NCBI GenBank assembly: GCA_900542575.1
Contig: UQOE01000040.1
Span: 1 to 13,976, forward strand
Length of the DNA: 13,976 nucleotides
Origin: an uncultured Oscillospiraceae bacterium
GTDB taxonomy: Bacteria; Bacillota; Clostridia; Oscillospirales; Acutalibacteraceae
Direction of reading: 5' to 3'
Positions 12,487 to 13,976 of this stretch are shown piece after piece (the first letter of the stretch is position 1; each line of letters starts with the position of its first letter). The position numbers and the translations under genes were made by a program. The notes below the pieces were generated by a model, which was not told where the DNA came from, did no database searches, and saw nothing but the letters and a program-made list of their open reading frames with translations.

Positions 12487-13713
12487 TTAATTAACGACAT
12501 TACCCGCTTCATCAACGTGTATTGTAATTCCCTTATAATTAAATGGAAACTCTATAAAGAGGACATTTTGGGCAACTATTTCATCCGAATCTATTATCAT
12601 TTTCCCATTTATCATTCTTAATGAAAGTCTTGCCTCAGCCAAATACTGCGTAAATTCATTTTGAAGAAGTAAAGCAGAGAATGCCTTTCTGGTTTCCTCT
12701 TCACTGCCAAATTGAAGTTCAATAAAATAATTATTCTGAGATAAATTATTTTCAATTATCTTTCTAAGATATGGTTTGCATTCATCATAAGTTGAAAAAT
12801 AAAGCCCATTTTTTTGATAATAGTTTACTGGAGCATTATTCTCCTGGCAGGCAGCCCAATCGTCAGTCCGATATGGAATATAATCTTTTGCATCATCTCC
12901 GATAAAGTTAAAGTAGCGATGGGTTATATAATCGGGAACTTTTTTATATTTTCTTGTACTGCTAACTTCAGGCTTTTGGTCGAGTAAATCATCCCGCTGA
13001 ACATCCACTGGATAATTCTTTCCATTTAACGAAACGATATTCCACATATGATAGGAATACTTTGAATATGAATTAAAAGAACTTCTTGCTGTTTTTCCTT
13101 CAATAACGTAGCTTTTTACACCAAGTTTCGAAAGTAAATACTTCATTGTCAGTGCATAAGCAATACTATTACCAATATGATTCACCAAAGTGTCATATAT
13201 GTTATAGGCATTGTCCGAAGTTGTTATTGTCCTGATCATCTTATCATGAACAAACAATTCCTTTTCATAGTCAGTACCATCGCGAGGAGCATCTGACAAA
13301 AACTCTTCCGTTGCTTTTTTCAGTTCAGACTCCTTTCTATTATTTTCATTATAAGTTGATGCATTATTAGTTATTACATAATCCATACCTAAAGTAGGAA
13401 GTTCATAATAGTTAATGAGTGGGTCTACATTGTACAGGTAAGGAAATAATTCTGGATGGTCGTTTCTGATTGCACGGATTACTCTTCGTTTCGAATTATT
13501 ATCTTTGATTTCCGGAATAGACACACCATCCTCATGGTGGAGAATTCCATCATAGATCTTGTTGTAGACCGCCTTCTCCTGACTGTCCAACTGAGAATAA
13601 TAATAATTCCAGACAGCGCCCTCTGAACCAGATTCTGCAAAACTGTTAACCGGTAGAATACAGCTCTGAAAAAGAATAATTGCGAACAAAATAGCAGCTA
13701 GTTTTTTCATCAT
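12487..13713 (-). CDS. Secreted transglutaminase-like-fold protein, catalytic Cys replaced by Ser
   Basis: A 408-residue exported protein. Residues 1-26 are a signal peptide: MMKK, a hydrophobic stretch LAAILFAIILF, then SFA before ES as a likely cleavage site. A weak lipobox-like FQSC (15-18) is an alternative. A transglutaminase-like core lies at about 145-245: IYDTLVNHIGNSIAYALTMK, KLGVKSYVIEG, then YHMWNIVSLNGKNYPVDV with His222 and Asp237. In active relatives the first motif has Cys (GxCxGYA); here it is Ser183. The C-terminal 150 residues are not recognised. GAGGG lies 7 nt before the ATG. It is 15 nt downstream of the partial gene at the window edge and probably in one operon with it. 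Codon use is AT-rich, unlike the operon next door. Confidence 0.75.
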   Translation of the reverse strand: MMKKLAAILFAIILFQSCILPVNSFAESGSEGAVWNYYYSQLDSQEKAVYNKIYDGILHHEDGVSIPEIKDNNSKRRVIRAIRNDHPELFPYLYNVDPLINYYELPTLGMDYVITNNASTYNENNRKESELKKATEEFLSDAPRDGTDYEKELFVHDKMIRTITTSDNAYNIYDTLVNHIGNSIAYALTMKYLLSKLGVKSYVIEGKTARSSFNSYSKYSYHMWNIVSLNGKNYPVDVQRDDLLDQKPEVSSTRKYKKVPDYITHRYFNFIGDDAKDYIPYRTDDWAACQENNAPVNYYQKNGLYFSTYDECKPYLRKIIENNLSQNNYFIELQFGSEEETRKAFSALLLQNEFTQYLAEARLSLRMINGKMIIDSDEIVAQNVLFIEFPFNYKGITIHVDEAGNVVN

Positions 13714-13728
13714 CGATTTTCCCTCTCA

Positions 13729-13976
13729 TCAACTTTCCCAACCCGAATTTGAAATAGAGCTAAGCAATTCATAATGATTATATGTAGCATTCGATGAGTA
13801 AATATTATTTATCTCATTCACCCACTTCATATCGTTCCAGGTTCCAGGATCAAAAATCAAAGCTGTATATGTATGTTCGCCTGAATGTAATACTATTGGT
13901 TTTTTATATTCTTTTTTTGTACGCAAATTGCAATAACAAGTTGGACACCCTCCGCTAGACAGCAGTCTGGTAGATA
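13729..13976 (-). CDS. Partial protein of unknown function, running off the right edge
   Basis: The reading frame is open from the window edge to the TAA-type stop at 13729, so the gene starts outside the window; the TTG at 13926 is not needed as a start. The visible part is about 82 residues, including SGGCPTCYCN near the edge (a CxxCxC cluster that could bind metal) and HSGEHTYTALIFDPGTW. The family is not recognised. It lies 15 nt upstream of the transglutaminase-like gene in the same AT-rich block. Confidence 0.55.
   Translation of the reverse strand, partial: STRLLSSGGCPTCYCNLRTKKEYKKPIVLHSGEHTYTALIFDPGTWNDMKWVNEINNIYSSNATYNHYELLSSISNSGWES

Overview
The window looks like a chromosome segment from a low-to-mid GC Firmicute, probably a gut-type Clostridia (Oscillospiraceae-like; this placement is an inference). 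The signs are strong AGGAGG ribosome binding sites, a Firmicutes-type LexA box candidate before recA, a zinc-type bL28, and a BaiCD/2-enoate-reductase-like flavoenzyme of the kind common in strict anaerobes. No rRNA, CRISPR or insertion sequence was seen.

Layout. (1) 86-811(-): a small metal-dependent amidohydrolase starting at TTG. (2) 897-1615(-): four tandem, non-coding, structured units about 190-200 nt apart. On the minus strand each has a -10 box, a 5' hairpin, a conserved single-stranded stretch complementary to a ribosome binding site plus start codon, and a GC-rich 3' terminator hairpin. I read them as four sibling small RNAs; this is the most striking feature here. (3) 1696-4452(-): recA-recX (overlapping by 4 nt), a terminator, then a protein joining a truncated DUF5131 piece to DUF4186. 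(4) 4801-5122(+): rpmB and tRNA-Gln(CUG), divergent from recA. (5) 5255-5433(-): remnant of a tiny membrane-anchored protein with two frameshifts. (6) 5556-6380(-): a DivIVA-like coiled coil joined to a signal-peptidase-like fold lacking the catalytic serine motif.

(7) 6705-12403: a metabolic locus. A TetR-type regulator is divergent from a plus-strand operon: a lipase broken by three single-base deletions, aconitase X large and small subunits, and a 684-residue FMN/4Fe-4S/FAD reductase. An esterase/lipase, a dehydratase and an enoate reductase under one regulator suggest ester cleavage, removal of water from a hydroxy acid, then reduction of the new double bond. I do not recognise this combination as a described pathway. 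Two ribosome binding sites in this operon resemble the sequence the small RNAs are complementary to.

(8) 12418-13976: after a bidirectional terminator the base composition turns AT-rich. Two minus-strand genes follow: a partial Cys-containing protein running off the right edge, and a secreted transglutaminase-fold protein whose expected catalytic Cys appears to be Ser. This block looks acquired.
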